Shown here in pieces: positions 43,665-55,704 of a stretch of 64,000 nucleotides of DNA. Source of the stretch: Streptococcus parasanguinis. Lineage in GTDB: Bacteria; Bacillota; Bacilli; Lactobacillales; Streptococcaceae. Both the position numbers and the translations under genes were made by a program. The stretch lies in NCBI RefSeq assembly GCF_016648855.1, contig NZ_JACLQU010000008.1, positions 1-64,000 on the forward strand. Direction: 5' to 3'. The notes beneath the pieces were generated by a model, which saw nothing but the letters and a program-made list of their open reading frames with translations, did no database searches and was not told where the DNA came from. The first letter of the stretch is position 1, and every line of letters starts with the position of its first letter.

Positions 43665-44487
43665 AAATATTGACAGATTCACGATTTGCATCATCTTCAG
43701 GTTGAACAGTTTCTTCAACCGCAACAACTTCCTCATTTTCATGACGAGCGTGCTCTGCTTCTTCTAAAGCGGATTGAACTTTTTCATTCAAACCTTCAAA
43801 CGCTTGTGTCGCACCCAATTCTAAGTTAGCTGCTTCAATACGTTTTTGCAATTCTTCGATTTCAGCTGGAGAGAATTGACGAGTCAAATCAATGTTCTCA
43901 TCTTCTGCATGATGATGGTGAACAGATTCACCCAAAGCTTTCTCAACAATTTCACGGAAAGCTTCATCACTTGTTTGAATATACATAGCTGTTGGGCGAA
44001 GAATTTCATCCCATTCAGGCGTATCGATAATGCTCAATTGGCTTTCGATTGTTGATTTCAAACGTTGATGGAAGACGCGTGTCTTGTTCTTCAACTCCTC
44101 TGTTTCAACGGCAACCTTCTTGGCGTTATCCGTTGCATGACGAAGGATTTCATTTGCTTTTTGTTTTGCTTCATCTACTAAATGTTGTGCATCTTGTTCA
44201 GCTTGACGAACAATATTTTCAGAACGTTCGTTAGCTGCTTGTTTTACACGTTCAGCAGTATCTTGTGCAATCAAAACAGATTGACTCAATGAATCTTTCA
44301 TTTCATCAAAATAGTTTAAGCGTTCTTCAAGAGCTTGAATTTTTGCTTCTTGATCATGATTTAAACGAACAAGATCTTCATAATCGCGAACAACGATATC
44401 TAGAAATTCTTCTACTTCGTTCGCATCATACCCTCTAAATTTAACGCCAAAAGTTTTATCTTTAATTTCTAAAGCAGTAAGAGCCAT
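43660..44487 (-). CDS. divIVA: Cell division protein DivIVA
   Basis: Membrane-curvature sensor of 275 residues. The N-terminal lipid-binding domain starts MALTALEIKDKTFGVKFRGY and includes the DANEVEEFLD motif. A long coiled coil follows (about 30-165), then a variable acidic C-terminus with HHHH-containing and Glu-rich parts. In streptococci it marks poles and septa and is a StkP substrate. It is the last division gene of the cluster, 10 bp after ylmH. Confidence 0.96.
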   Translation of the reverse strand: MALTALEIKDKTFGVKFRGYDANEVEEFLDIVVRDYEDLVRLNHDQEAKIQALEERLNYFDEMKDSLSQSVLIAQDTAERVKQAANERSENIVRQAEQDAQHLVDEAKQKANEILRHATDNAKKVAVETEELKNKTRVFHQRLKSTIESQLSIIDTPEWDEILRPTAMYIQTSDEAFREIVEKALGESVHHHHAEDENIDLTRQFSPAEIEELQKRIEAANLELGATQAFEGLNEKVQSALEEAEHARHENEEVVAVEETVQPEDDANRESVNIL

Positions 44488-44496
44488 AACTCCTCC

Positions 44497-45288
44497 TCAT
44501 TTTTTACTTAAGAGTACTTCAACAGTTACTTTATATTTTCCACTCTTTGAAATACCATTTTCAGAAACAATTTTAAGACGCCCAAAGCGTCGGACACTGA
44601 CTAAATCATTCAAACCTACAGCATAGCTAACATTAGAAGTTGTCGCATAATTAACTTTCACCAAGCCAGAACTAATCAACTGACTGGCTTGTGAGCGCGA
44701 AAGCCTGAAGGTCCCAGCAATCACCTTGTCTAACCGAAAACTTGACACGAGAATATCTCGCTGCTGGCTTTCTTCCTCTACAACAATCTGTTCAGATAGA
44801 GGAACTTCCCTAAGCTTAACAGGCACACGAGAAATTTTCTGGATGTGATCCATGAAATAGGGAACAAAACGCTGTTCAACAAATACTTGGATCTTTCCTT
44901 CACTCGTTAGAATATCTCCAAAAGACTTGCGCTCCACTCCTAATTGGTGAACAATGGTCCCCAGAACCTGGGAATGGGTCAAGTGATGAAATTTGGAAGC
45001 ATAGGCCATCTCTATTAAGGCCAGATCAAAGTCACTTGGATCCAATTGATAATAATCCGGAGCCACAATGACCTTGGCATACTCCATTTTCTGCTCATCA
45101 CTGGAAGCAAAGACCTGTAATTGATAGCTTGCCGCAACATTTCGTAAAATAGCGACCTGATGAGGGTTTAAAAAACCCGTCACTTCAACAGAATAGCGTT
45201 CAATTACTCTTTCTGACAATTCAATACAACGATCAATAAATTCGTGATCTTCGCGATTGAAATGTTGATAAATCTCTTTCTGTCCCAT
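44497..45288 (-). CDS. ylmH: YlmH, S4-domain RNA-binding protein
   Basis: Protein of 263 residues. It has an N-terminal YlmH domain (DHEFIDRCIELSERV) and a C-terminal S4 domain (about 183-245, VIAGTFRLSRSQASQLISSG). YlmH belongs to the conserved ylm genes behind ftsZ. Related proteins act in ribosome rescue by binding stalled large subunits. 6 bp separate it from ylmG. Confidence 0.93.
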   Translation of the reverse strand: MGQKEIYQHFNREDHEFIDRCIELSERVIERYSVEVTGFLNPHQVAILRNVAASYQLQVFASSDEQKMEYAKVIVAPDYYQLDPSDFDLALIEMAYASKFHHLTHSQVLGTIVHQLGVERKSFGDILTSEGKIQVFVEQRFVPYFMDHIQKISRVPVKLREVPLSEQIVVEEESQQRDILVSSFRLDKVIAGTFRLSRSQASQLISSGLVKVNYATTSNVSYAVGLNDLVSVRRFGRLKIVSENGISKSGKYKVTVEVLLSKK

Positions 45289-45294
45289 CGTATT

Positions 45295-45558
45295 CTAACC
45301 AATCAAAAATAGAAACAACCGGGCTAATAGCTGATTCATTAGGTTCAAGACCAAAAGTGCTACAAGAACCGTAAAATCCAAGCCTCCAACCTGCAAAGGT
45401 AACTTTCTAAAAAGGCTCAAAAATGGTTCAACTAGGCGGTGAACCATTTGTCCAAGAGTACTCTGAGGTGCCCCAGGGAACCAAGAAAGTAAGGCATAGA
45501 TGACAAGAATGATGGAATAGATTTGAATGATATTTGAAAGATATTGAAAGATAATCAT
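45295..45558 (-). CDS. ylmG: YggT family membrane protein YlmG
   Basis: Membrane protein of 87 residues with two helices (about 7-27 and 62-84) separated by the family motif LVEPFLSLFRKLP. YggT/YlmG proteins affect division and envelope function in bacteria and nucleoid distribution in plastids. It starts 1 bp after the sepF stop codon. Confidence 0.92.
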   Translation of the reverse strand: MIIFQYLSNIIQIYSIILVIYALLSWFPGAPQSTLGQMVHRLVEPFLSLFRKLPLQVGGLDFTVLVALLVLNLMNQLLARLFLFLIG

Positions 45559-45559
45559 C

Positions 45560-46195
45560 TTAGCGATTACGTTTCATATCATAGTCGAATTCTGTCACTT
45601 CCACATCATTTGGAAGGCGAATATCTTCCACATTAACGACTACATTAATTGGAGTCAACAAGTACATGGTGCTTGCAACACGGCGAAGATTTCCTGCCAA
45701 AACATAACGAGCCCCATCCAAATAATCCAAACAACGACGGGCTTGTACCTCTGTCATATATTGGAAGTCAATCAAGATACTCTCATTAGATAGTAATAGA
45801 TCGACAATTTCAGTCGCTTCCTCGTATTTACGGGGATAGCGTACATCAATGGTAATCTTTTCATCTGTATTCGCACGATTAGCAGCCAATTCACGTTGAC
45901 GTTCATGCAAGCGAGTGATATTTTCAGATGTATTTTTCGTTGTAGACACAGATTCCTTCACAGCTGCTGTAGATACAGGAGTTGTAACAGGTGCGACAGG
46001 AGTCGGTTTTGGTTTTGGTTTTACCGGTTCTTTTTGACTAATCTGTGGACGTGGAGAAGTCACTTGAGGAGTCGGCTGTGGCTGTGGAACTGGTTGTGTT
46101 TCCGCACCAGCTGCTTTTGCCTCGCGAACTTCTACTTCTTCACCGTCTTCTGTGAAGTAGTCAATAAAGTTGTTAAATTTATCTTTTAATGACAT
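45560..46195 (-). CDS. sepF: Cell division protein SepF
   Basis: FtsZ-bundling protein and alternative membrane anchor, 211 residues. The N-terminal amphipathic helix ([14 protein letters not shown]) binds membrane. A Pro/Lys-rich linker follows (about 33-72). The SepF fold occupies about 112-200, including [20 protein letters not shown]. The linker is longer than in B. subtilis SepF, as usual in streptococci. It starts 9 bp after yggS. Confidence 0.95.
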   Translation of the reverse strand: MSLKDKFNNFIDYFTEDGEEVEVREAKAAGAETQPVPQPQPTPQVTSPRPQISQKEPVKPKPKPTPVAPVTTPVSTAAVKESVSTTKNTSENITRLHERQRELAANRANTDEKITIDVRYPRKYEEATEIVDLLLSNESILIDFQYMTEVQARRCLDYLDGARYVLAGNLRRVASTMYLLTPINVVVNVEDIRLPNDVEVTEFDYDMKRNR

Positions 46196-46204
46196 AGTTC
46201 TTTC

Positions 46205-46873
46205 CTATTTAAAAAATGATGTCCCAATTCTAACATAAGTCGCACCGTTCGCAATGGCTACTTCAAAGTCACGACTCATACCCATACTTAGTTCTGAAAA
46301 AGGCATATTTTTTAATTGTTTCTTTTCTAGTTGTTTCTGAAGTTGGTGAGTTTTTGAAAAAATATCCTGCAACTCTTCTTGACTAGCCTCAAAAGGAGCC
46401 ATCGTCATTAAACCAACAATTTCAATTTTGTCCAGCTGTGCGATTTCCGCTAAAACATCATCCAGTTCATCGGGTGCAAATCCATGCTTACTTTCTTCAC
46501 CAGAAATGTTCACTTGGAGGAAACACTTGATCGGGTGTTCTGCTCGCTTTTGAATTTCTTGAGCTAGCTTCACCGAATCCAAGGCATGAAAGTAATCGAC
46601 GAGATTGATCACGTCTTTTACTTTTCGCCGTTGGAGGCTCCCAATCAAGTGCCAAGTGAGGTCATACTCTTTTAGAGCTTGATACTTTTCTAGGAATTTA
46701 TCAACACGATTTTCACCGATATGTTGGATACCTGTTTTCACCAGTGCTTCTGTTGTTGCAACATCTACATACTTGGTGACAGCTATCACATTAACTTGAT
46801 CTTGGCGGTTAGCTTTGTTTCTTGCTGTTTCTACTTGTTGCCGTACAAGATCAGCATTCTGTTCCAGATTCAT
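46205..46873 (-). CDS. yggS: PLP homeostasis protein YggS/YlmE
   Basis: PLP-binding TIM-barrel protein of 222 residues. The PLP lysine is Lys34 in VIAVTKYVD. Further motifs are HIGENRVDKF, WHLIGSLQRRK and the C-terminal LSMGMSRDFEVAIANGAT with VRIGTSFF. It has no known catalytic role and buffers pyridoxal phosphate. It lies 2 bp after ftsZ in the division cluster. Confidence 0.94.
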   Translation of the reverse strand: MNLEQNADLVRQQVETARNKANRQDQVNVIAVTKYVDVATTEALVKTGIQHIGENRVDKFLEKYQALKEYDLTWHLIGSLQRRKVKDVINLVDYFHALDSVKLAQEIQKRAEHPIKCFLQVNISGEESKHGFAPDELDDVLAEIAQLDKIEIVGLMTMAPFEASQEELQDIFSKTHQLQKQLEKKQLKNMPFSELSMGMSRDFEVAIANGATYVRIGTSFFK

Positions 46874-46875
46874 GA

Positions 46876-48147
<1,272 letters not shown>

Positions 48148-48156
48148 TTACACTCC

Positions 48157-49545
48157 TTAATCAAACATATTACCGATCAAATTTTTCATTCGGTCTGTGA
48201 ATGTAGTTTTTGGTTCTTGTTTGCTATCATTGCTTGCTACTGGAATTTCTTGAGCATCTACTGGAGATTCAATCTTCTCAGCATTGTACGCAGGTACTAC
48301 CGGTTGTGCTGGAGCAGCAGGTTGTGGTTGTACTTGTGGTTGCACAGGTCGATCAAATTGAATCGGTTGTTGACGCAAGACTTCGTCTCCATGAACCGCA
48401 GCTTGAGCAATAATATCCACATCTGTCAAATTGCCTGCATATTCAGACAAGCTAATTACATGGGCAAAAGCTGGATTGCGAATTCCAATTTGATTTGGAA
48501 CAAACAATTTCACATTTACACCAAAGACTTCTTGAGCCAATTCTTCAACACCTGGAAGGATCGCACCTCCACCGATGATGACAATACCACCAGGAAGATC
48601 CAACAAATGTCTTCTTTCAAGGTCTTGCTTGATTTGCTCAAAGATGTGTTTGATACGTGCTGAAATGATTTCAGCCAAGTACTTCTCAGTCACTTCAACT
48701 GGCTCTACTTCACCGATGACTTCTACATGGAAGACTTCGTTTCCAGCAGATGGTACATAGGCTTCACCATAGTTGAACTTCAAGCCTTCTGCTAATTTTT
48801 GGGAAGTTTTCAATACTTTAGAAATATCTTTGGTAACATAATCGCCACCTTCTTGGTAGATATTTGTAAATTGAAGTTCTTGGCTACGAACAGATGCCAC
48901 CGTTGTTTGGCCACCACCCATATCGATCACCGTTGCTCCGAATTCACGTTCGCCTTCATTCAAGACTGTTTTGATCATCGCAAGCGGTGAAATGATGATG
49001 TTTTCAATTTGTAAGCCTGCACGTTCAACGGTTTTACGCAAATTGTGCAAGATTGTACGAGGTCCTGTATAAAGAAGACCACGCATTTCAAGTCGAATCC
49101 CCATCATTCCGCGTGGATCGCGGATTCCTTGGAAACCATCAACTGTGAATTCCTCAGGAATGAAGGTGATTACTTCACGATCCGGTGTCATACTTTTTGT
49201 GAGTGCAGATTTGACAACATTTTCAACATCTGCATCTGTGATTTCTTTTGAATCACTTGTGACTGGAATCATTCCTTGAGTTGCTTCGATTTGTAGTAAG
49301 TTTGCAGGCAACCCAACATTGACTAGATTGATTGAAATCCCTGCTTTTTCTTCAGCTTGGCTGATTGCATTTTTAATTGCATTTGAAGCAGCTTCGATAT
49401 CTACTATAATTCCATCTTTGACGCCAGCACTTTTTGCATTGCTGACTCCAATTACATTCATTTCTCCATTGACATGTTCTGCCACCAATACTTTTATTGA
49501 ACTAGTACCGATATCTAAACCTGTAAAAAAGCCGTCTCTAGCCAT
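48157..49545 (-). CDS. ftsA: Cell division protein FtsA
   Basis: Actin-like protein of 462 residues that tethers FtsZ to the membrane. Phosphate-1 motif GLDIGTSSIKVLV (9-21), the 1C domain, and phosphate-2 VIDMGGGQTTV (about 206). The adenosine motif is IVIIGGGAILPG. The C-terminal amphipathic helix is FTDRMKNLIGNMF. A Gln/Pro-rich linker (about 395-430) precedes the helix. The start follows AGAGAGGACTGGTGTA. Confidence 0.97.
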   Translation of the reverse strand: MARDGFFTGLDIGTSSIKVLVAEHVNGEMNVIGVSNAKSAGVKDGIIVDIEAASNAIKNAISQAEEKAGISINLVNVGLPANLLQIEATQGMIPVTSDSKEITDADVENVVKSALTKSMTPDREVITFIPEEFTVDGFQGIRDPRGMMGIRLEMRGLLYTGPRTILHNLRKTVERAGLQIENIIISPLAMIKTVLNEGEREFGATVIDMGGGQTTVASVRSQELQFTNIYQEGGDYVTKDISKVLKTSQKLAEGLKFNYGEAYVPSAGNEVFHVEVIGEVEPVEVTEKYLAEIISARIKHIFEQIKQDLERRHLLDLPGGIVIIGGGAILPGVEELAQEVFGVNVKLFVPNQIGIRNPAFAHVISLSEYAGNLTDVDIIAQAAVHGDEVLRQQPIQFDRPVQPQVQPQPAAPAQPVVPAYNAEKIESPVDAQEIPVASNDSKQEPKTTFTDRMKNLIGNMFD

Positions 49546-49622
49546 TACACCAGTCCTCTCTCTTTATTTGTTTTCACTTTACATCTATTTATAGCCCTTT
49601 TAGTTGGAACTATCCAAACTTC

Positions 49623-49631
49623 ATTATATCA
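49623..49631 (-). promoter_or_regulatory. Extended -10 promoter of ftsAZ
   Basis: The minus strand reads TGTGATATAAT in the 142-bp gap between divIB and ftsA. The -35 is weak. It would give ftsA-ftsZ and downstream genes transcription independent of murD. Confidence 0.6.
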
Positions 49632-49687
49632 CAAAGAAGCCTAAAATGGACATTTTTTCTTCAATTATTTGAGATAATTTATGGGCT

Positions 49688-50899
49688 TTACTCATTCCCA
49701 GAAGAATTCTCTCCTTCTGGATTCTGTTCTTGGCTTGCTTCCTCAGAATGTTCTTCTTGCTTTTCTGTACTTTCAGCCTTTTCTTTTTCAGCTTGCTCTT
49801 TGGCATCTGCAATGGATTGTTCACTATAGCTGAAGACTCCAGCCTCCATATCAATGGTGGAATCATCGTCTAATTGCTTACTAATGGCTTTATAGTAAGG
49901 AAGCTTGCGGGTAATTTGGGAAACAGGCACCAAGATTTTATTATCGTTTTTCATAGTGATGGTCACCAGATCCTTGGTGACCTTGCTCGGAGTCAGATCT
50001 ACCGAAACAATTTTATCCGTAATGGACGAAGAAATAGACTTCATTTCTTGGACAAATTGTCTAACTAATTCTCGATCTGAGAATTTTAAGCTAATATAGG
50101 AGGACGGCAATTCCGAAGCTGGAGTTACTGTCTCCACTACTTCTCCATTTTCCAATACTGGATAGTGGTCTTCTCCCGTCACATAATAGGCAACCACTTT
50201 GTGTTCCACGATATTGACTTTAAAGGTCACTGGGAATTGATAATGCATGTGCACTTCTTTGATCCACGGACTAGCCGTTTTCATATTTTGTTCATAGACC
50301 GATTTATGAAGGAAGGTCGTCAGAGTATAATCTTCTTCTTTGATGCGACTTTTTTCATACAAGAGTTGCTGATCAACCGCCTTGTTCCCTGAAAATTCAA
50401 TCACTTTCTGTGTGGACAAGGGACTTAAAAAATAGATTGAGAGAAGGGCGACAATCGAGCTGATTCCGATTACCGGAAGGGCACGATAGATATGGCGTTT
50501 TGCCACTGTCGGTTCCTTCTTTGGTTTTTTCGTCTTCAAGCCTTTAAAAAATGAAGGCTTTTTCTCTTGTTTCTCTGAAGGATCTAGCTCCTCTTTAGCC
50601 GGATCAACTTCTTCTCCTTCTGAACTTTCTCCATCCGCATCTGGATCCTCTTTGGCCTCAGATTCATCTTCCTCTTCAGACTCTTCTATTTCTTCAGATT
50701 CTTCCTCTGAGACAGAAGCTGTTTCTTTTTCTGAAAGGTCTTCGTCTTCTTTTGCTTCTTCGCTTTCAGTTTCCTCTGTCTCAGCTTCTTCCGCTTTTTC
50801 AAGCGCTTTTTTTTCTAAATATTCTTTGTTTCTTTTTTGCCAGGCTGACAATTCTGTAATTTTGTCATCCGTTGGTGTTTTTTTATTGTCGTCCGTCAT
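49688..50899 (-). CDS. divIB: Cell division protein DivIB/FtsQ
   Basis: Bitopic divisome protein of 403 residues that binds FtsL and DivIC. The cytoplasmic N-terminus is very acidic (about 25-115, mostly Glu, Asp and Ser) and then basic ([17 protein letters not shown]). One membrane helix follows (about 141-160), then a POTRA domain, a beta domain and an acidic Glu/Gln-rich tail. The ATG at 50899 overlaps murG by 17 bp and is preferred over a start 36 bp upstream. The long acidic arm is usual for streptococcal DivIB. Confidence 0.93.
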   Translation of the reverse strand: MTDDNKKTPTDDKITELSAWQKRNKEYLEKKALEKAEEAETEETESEEAKEDEDLSEKETASVSEEESEEIEESEEEDESEAKEDPDADGESSEGEEVDPAKEELDPSEKQEKKPSFFKGLKTKKPKKEPTVAKRHIYRALPVIGISSIVALLSIYFLSPLSTQKVIEFSGNKAVDQQLLYEKSRIKEEDYTLTTFLHKSVYEQNMKTASPWIKEVHMHYQFPVTFKVNIVEHKVVAYYVTGEDHYPVLENGEVVETVTPASELPSSYISLKFSDRELVRQFVQEMKSISSSITDKIVSVDLTPSKVTKDLVTITMKNDNKILVPVSQITRKLPYYKAISKQLDDDSTIDMEAGVFSYSEQSIADAKEQAEKEKAESTEKQEEHSEEASQEQNPEGENSSGNE

Positions 50900-51965
50900 C
50901 TTTTCCCTTACTGATATCCTTTTGAAGCAGGTCATAAAAATCGTCTAGTGAAAGGAGTTCTGTCGATTTTTCCATTGCTTGGTGGTAAACTTGGCTTTGC
51001 TTCAACATTTCTTGAATGGTTTCATTAAAGGTTTCGAGGGTCAATTGATCTTCCTGCAATTGCTCTGCATAACCTTTATCCACAAAATATTGGGCATTTT
51101 CAATCTGATCGCCACGGCTGGCTTCTTTTCCAAGTGGTACAATCAAATGGAGTTTGTTCATAGCCAAGAGTTCAAATAAGGTATTGGCTCCACCCCTAGT
51201 CACCACTAAATCAGCCTTCTGGAGCATGGGCAAATACTGATCGGTTACATAATCCACTCGATACAAGCCACCCTCAGCCTGATTCAATGTTGAATCGCCC
51301 GTCAAATTGATGATATTGTAGTGCTGCAAGAGCTCTGCTTGATGCTCTGTTACAAATTCATTAAAGACACGCGCACCAGCTGATCCTCCGACAAAGAGAA
51401 GGGTCGGCAACTCTTTTCGGAAACCTTTTGTTTTTTCTTCTAAAACTTCTGAAGTCGGCGGAATATGATCTGTGACCTTGGTTACCGCACCGATATGCTC
51501 ACTCTTTGTCAAACCATGTGCTTGCTCAAAAGTCGTGTACATCTTGGTAGCAAATTTATAAGCAATTTTATTGGCCAATCCCATCGAGAGATCGGACTCA
51601 TGGATATAGACAGGAACACGAGTGAGACGAGCCGCGATCACTGGTGGCACCGAGACAAATCCCCCTTTTGAGAAGAGAACTTGTGGACGCACACGGAGCA
51701 GAATCGCTATGGATTGGAGCGTTCCCCAAGCCACCTTGAACACATCCATCATATTTTGGAAAGAGAAATAGCGACGCAATTTCCCTGTTGCAATCGAATG
51801 GAATCGTACCTCTAAGCCAGACTTTTTGATCTCTTGGTATTCGATTCCTTTTTTGTCCCCAATATAATGAACTTCCCATCCATCTTCGATAAATTTTGGA
51901 ATCAAGAGGAGATTAAGGGTCACATGTCCCACGGTTCCCCCACCAGTAAACATTATTTTTTTCAT
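50883..51965 (-). CDS. murG: UDP-GlcNAc lipid I transferase MurG
   Basis: Glycosyltransferase of 360 residues that adds GlcNAc to lipid I to make lipid II at the inner membrane face. The N-terminal loop reads [16 protein letters not shown], the streptococcal variant of GGTGGHV. The donor site includes [14 protein letters not shown] and [15 protein letters not shown]. The length is normal. It starts 1 bp after murD. Confidence 0.96.
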   Translation of the reverse strand: MKKIMFTGGGTVGHVTLNLLLIPKFIEDGWEVHYIGDKKGIEYQEIKKSGLEVRFHSIATGKLRRYFSFQNMMDVFKVAWGTLQSIAILLRVRPQVLFSKGGFVSVPPVIAARLTRVPVYIHESDLSMGLANKIAYKFATKMYTTFEQAHGLTKSEHIGAVTKVTDHIPPTSEVLEEKTKGFRKELPTLLFVGGSAGARVFNEFVTEHQAELLQHYNIINLTGDSTLNQAEGGLYRVDYVTDQYLPMLQKADLVVTRGGANTLFELLAMNKLHLIVPLGKEASRGDQIENAQYFVDKGYAEQLQEDQLTLETFNETIQEMLKQSQVYHQAMEKSTELLSLDDFYDLLQKDISKGKDDGRQ

Positions 51966-51966
51966 C

Positions 51967-53316
51967 TTATTTCAACCCTTTTACTGTAGCAAGGAATTCA
52001 TCCCCACGCACTTCAAAATTCGGATACATATCCCAGCTGGCATTGGCAGGACTTAAGAGCACAACATCTCCAGGGCTAGCCAAGTCGAAGGCTTTCTTTG
52101 TAGCATCTGCTACATCTGTCGCATCGACATATGAAACACCCGCTTTATCGGCTGCACGTTTCACTCGAGGAGCTGATTCCCCGAGAATCACCATTTCCTT
52201 TAGACCAGTAATGTGAGGCACCAATTCATCAAATTCATTGCCACGATCGAGCCCTCCTGCAATCAAGATAACCTTGCTGTTATCAAAACCAGAAAGAGCT
52301 TTTTGTGTCGCTAAAATATTGGTCGATTTACTGTCATTGTAGAATTTGACACCTTGAATCTCATCCACATATTGTAGACGGTGTTTAACGCCCCCGAAGG
52401 CTGACAAGGTTTCTTTAATGACCTCATTCTCTACTCCCCGAACTTTTGCAACAGCAATCGTCGCCAAGGCATTTTCTACATTGTGGCTCCCTGGAACACC
52501 CAGTTCATCCGCACGCATGACAGCTTCTCCCTTAAACTTGAGAAGTCCATCTTCCAAATAAGCACCGTCCACTTTTTCGATTGTAGAAAATGGAAGGACC
52601 CTTGCCTTGGTTTTTGTAGCCAGTTCCTTAGCCAGGTCTTGGTTGAAGTTTAATACAATGACATCTTTTTCTGTCATATTCTTTTGAAGATTCCATTTGG
52701 CAGCTACATAATTTTCAAAAGAACCATGGTAGTCGATATGGGTTGGCATGAGGTTGGTAATCACTGCAATTTCTGGATGGAAGGCTTCAATGCCCATCAA
52801 TTGGAAAGAAGACAATTCCATGACCAGAACTTCTTTTTCTGTTGCTGTTTGTGCAACTTGGCTGGCTGGAAAACCAATATTCCCAGACAATAGACCACCT
52901 TGACCAGCAGCCGTCAAAACTTCCCCGATCATGGTTGTCGTCGTCGTTTTTCCGTTTGATCCTGTAATCCCAATAATTGGCGCATCCGAAATCAGATAGG
53001 CCAATTCCACTTCAGTAAGGACTGGAATACCCTTTTCAAGTGCTTTTTCGACCATCGGATTCGTATAAGGGATTCCAGGATTTTTGACCATAACCGCAAA
53101 GTCTTCATCCAACAACTCCAGAGGGTGGCCTCCTGTCACAACTTTAATCCCTTCTTCCAGTAAACTTTGTGCTGCTGGATTTTCTTCAAAAGGTTTGCCA
53201 TCATTGACGGTCACAATCGCTCCTAAGCGATCCAACAAACGGGCAGCTGACTCGCCTGACTTAGCCAAACCTAATACAAGAACCTTTTTATTTTCAAATT
53301 GTTTCACAAATTTCAT
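51967..53316 (-). CDS. murD: UDP-MurNAc-L-Ala:D-Glu ligase MurD
   Basis: Peptidoglycan precursor ligase of 449 residues. ATP loop [12 protein letters not shown] (about 114-125), substrate-binding [18 protein letters not shown], and FYNDSKSTN (about 326-334), the typical MurD motif. It is the first gene of the murD-murG-divIB part of the cluster. A candidate -10 (TAAAAT, 53347-53352) lies between it and the DUF3165 terminator. Confidence 0.97.
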   Translation of the reverse strand: MKFVKQFENKKVLVLGLAKSGESAARLLDRLGAIVTVNDGKPFEENPAAQSLLEEGIKVVTGGHPLELLDEDFAVMVKNPGIPYTNPMVEKALEKGIPVLTEVELAYLISDAPIIGITGSNGKTTTTTMIGEVLTAAGQGGLLSGNIGFPASQVAQTATEKEVLVMELSSFQLMGIEAFHPEIAVITNLMPTHIDYHGSFENYVAAKWNLQKNMTEKDVIVLNFNQDLAKELATKTKARVLPFSTIEKVDGAYLEDGLLKFKGEAVMRADELGVPGSHNVENALATIAVAKVRGVENEVIKETLSAFGGVKHRLQYVDEIQGVKFYNDSKSTNILATQKALSGFDNSKVILIAGGLDRGNEFDELVPHITGLKEMVILGESAPRVKRAADKAGVSYVDATDVADATKKAFDLASPGDVVLLSPANASWDMYPNFEVRGDEFLATVKGLK

Positions 53317-53362
53317 GATTTCTTCGCTCCATTTTTATCACTCTCTATTTTACCTTTTTTTA

Positions 53363-53390
53363 GCAAAATTAAAAAGCCCAAAGGGCTTTA
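53363..53390 (-). terminator. Terminator of the typA-DUF3165 operon
   Basis: Minus strand AAAGCCC-TTT-GGGCTTT followed by TTAATTTT, 17 bp after the DUF3165 stop codon, separating it from murD. Confidence 0.8.
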
Positions 53391-53406
53391 AAAATCACGT
53401 CACCGT

Positions 53407-53655
53407 TTATTTTTTCTGTTTGGTCGTCATTTTGGAAATATCTACCAAAGCCAGGTAGCCAACAAAGGCTAGAAAGGCTCCGACAAAAAACTCGGACGGT
53501 AGTTGAAATATCTGAAAAATGGCGAGACAAGCAAGGACGATAAAAGAGACGATCAAGACCACCATTGTGACACTGTTTAAGGTACCACGAATACTCTTTG
53601 GGGTCATAAAAAGGTAAAAAAGGAGAATCAAAATCCCTAAGATAAAATAGACCAT
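53407..53655 (-). CDS. DUF3165 family membrane protein
   Basis: Small membrane protein of 82 residues with three hydrophobic segments (about 1-17, 28-49 and 54-72) and a basic C-terminus (SKMTTKQKK). It matches the streptococcal DUF3165 family, which keeps this position between typA and murD. It follows typA by 23 bp with ribosome binding site AAAGGAGAAACAAA. Function unknown. Confidence 0.85.
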   Translation of the reverse strand: MVYFILGILILLFYLFMTPKSIRGTLNSVTMVVLIVSFIVLACLAIFQIFQLPSEFFVGAFLAFVGYLALVDISKMTTKQKK

Positions 53656-53678
53656 TTTGTTTCTCCTTTCTTTTCGTA

Positions 53679-55526
53679 TTATTCAGCAGCTGCTGATTTT
53701 TTCTTTTTATTTGCTTTTTCGCGTTCTGCTTTGTTCAAGATCTGTTTACGCAAACGGATAGATTCAGGTGTTACTTCCATGTACTCATCGTCGTTCAAGA
53801 ACTCAAGAGATTCTTCCAAAGTTAAGATACGAGGAGTCTTGATAACCGCTGTTTGGTCCTTGGTAGCTGAACGAACGTTGGTCATTTGTTTTGCTTTCGT
53901 AATGTTGACAGTCAAGTCGTTCTCACGAGAGTTTTCCCCAATGATCATTCCTTCGTAAACTTCTGTACCTGGATTGACAAAGATCGTACCACGTTCTTCA
54001 ATAGACATGATCGAGTATGTCGTTGCTTTTCCGTTATCGATGGAAACAAGAGCACCACGGTGACGTCCACCAATTTCTCCTGGAATCACTGGCAAGTATT
54101 GGTCAAAGGTGTGGTTCATGATTCCGTAACCACGTGTCATTGACAAGAACTCTGTTGAGTATCCAATCAACCCACGCGCTGGAACAAGGAAGACCAAACG
54201 AGTTTGACCGTTACCAGTTGCGATCATATCCAACATTTCACCTTTACGTTCAGAAAGGCTTTGGATAACAGATCCTTGGTATTCTTCTGGTGTGTCGATT
54301 TGCACACGCTCAAATGGTTCACATTTGACACCATCAATTTCCTTGATGATCACTTCTGGACGAGATACTTGCAATTCGTATCCTTCACGACGCATGGTTT
54401 CAATCAAGATAGACAAGTGCAATTCCCCACGTCCTGAAACTGTCCATTTATCAGGTGAGTCAGTCGGGTCAACACGAAGAGAGACGTCTGTTTGCAATTC
54501 GGCTTGCAAGCGTTCTTCGACCTTACGAGAGGTCACCCATTTCCCTTCACGACCTGCAAATGGTGAGTTGTTGACCAAGAAGGTCATTTGAAGGGTTGGC
54601 TCATCGATGTGAAGGATTGGAAGTGCTTCTACTGCGTCAGTTGGTGTGATGGTTTCTCCAACGAAGATATCTTCCATACCAGAAATAGCGATCAAGTCAC
54701 CAGCTTTAGCTTCTTGAATCTCGCGACGTTCCAAACCAAAGAAACCAAAGAGTTTGGTCACACGGAAGTTTTTAGTTGTACCATCCAGTTTAGAAAGGGT
54801 AACTTGGTCCCCAACCTTAACTGTACCACGAAAGACACGTCCGATACCGATACGACCAACGAAGTCATTGTAGTCAAGAAGAGACACTTGGAATTGAAGG
54901 GGCTCATCAGAGTTATCAACTGGAGCTGGGATGTGATCAATAATGGTATCAAAGATCGGTGCCATAGTTTTTTCTTGATCTGCTGGATCATCTGACAAGG
55001 ATGATGTTCCGTTGATCGCTGATGCATAAACAACTGGGAAGTCAAGCTGGTCATCATCCGCACCTAGCTCGATGAAGAGTTCCAAGACTTCGTCTACTAC
55101 TTCTGCTGGACGAGCAGATGGCTTATCGATTTTATTAACTACAACGATCGGCACAAGGTCTTGTTCCAAGGCTTTTTTCAATACGAAACGAGTCTGAGGC
55201 ATAGTTCCTTCGTAGGCATCTACGACCAATACAACCCCGTCAACCATTTTCATGATCCGTTCCACTTCTCCACCGAAGTCCGCGTGTCCTGGTGTGTCCA
55301 TGATATTGATCCGAGTTCCATTATAAGCAACGGCTGTATTTTTAGCAAGAATGGTAATCCCACGTTCTTTTTCAAGATCGTTTGAGTCCATTGCACGTTC
55401 TTGCAATTCTTTGCGTTCATCCAAGGTGTGCGATTGTTTCAACAATTCGTCTACCAAGGTTGTTTTACCATGGTCAACGTGGGCAATGATCGCAACGTTA
55501 CGAATATCTTCTCTTAATTTTGTCAT
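53679..55526 (-). CDS. typA: Ribosome-associated GTPase TypA/BipA
   Basis: Translational GTPase of 615 residues needed for ribosome assembly and stress growth. G1 [10 protein letters not shown] (14-23), G2 region [11 protein letters not shown]3 [10 protein letters not shown] (about 76-85) and G4 VVNKIDK (about 128-134). EF-G-like domains II, III and V follow, then the BipA-specific C-terminal domain with a Lys-rich tail. An extended -10 TGGTATAAT lies upstream (55569-55577). Confidence 0.97.
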   Translation of the reverse strand: MTKLREDIRNVAIIAHVDHGKTTLVDELLKQSHTLDERKELQERAMDSNDLEKERGITILAKNTAVAYNGTRINIMDTPGHADFGGEVERIMKMVDGVVLVVDAYEGTMPQTRFVLKKALEQDLVPIVVVNKIDKPSARPAEVVDEVLELFIELGADDDQLDFPVVYASAINGTSSLSDDPADQEKTMAPIFDTIIDHIPAPVDNSDEPLQFQVSLLDYNDFVGRIGIGRVFRGTVKVGDQVTLSKLDGTTKNFRVTKLFGFFGLERREIQEAKAGDLIAISGMEDIFVGETITPTDAVEALPILHIDEPTLQMTFLVNNSPFAGREGKWVTSRKVEERLQAELQTDVSLRVDPTDSPDKWTVSGRGELHLSILIETMRREGYELQVSRPEVIIKEIDGVKCEPFERVQIDTPEEYQGSVIQSLSERKGEMLDMIATGNGQTRLVFLVPARGLIGYSTEFLSMTRGYGIMNHTFDQYLPVIPGEIGGRHRGALVSIDNGKATTYSIMSIEERGTIFVNPGTEVYEGMIIGENSRENDLTVNITKAKQMTNVRSATKDQTAVIKTPRILTLEESLEFLNDDEYMEVTPESIRLRKQILNKAEREKANKKKKSAAAE

Positions 55527-55568
55527 GATTTCCTCTATATAATTTTAAATAATATTTCTAACTGAACA

Positions 55569-55577
55569 ATTATACCA
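55569..55577 (-). promoter_or_regulatory. Extended -10 promoter of typA
   Basis: Minus strand TGTGGTATAAT, 43 bp before the typA ATG. Confidence 0.6.
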
Positions 55578-55704
55578 CAGTCCCGTTTAAAAAACACAGT
55601 TCAGCTAGTTGTAAATGTTTTCATCCTTATTTCTTTTCTCCGACTCGATTTCCTTTTCTTTTCATGATACACTGGTTACAAAACTTTCAGAAAAAGAGGC
55701 GCCC

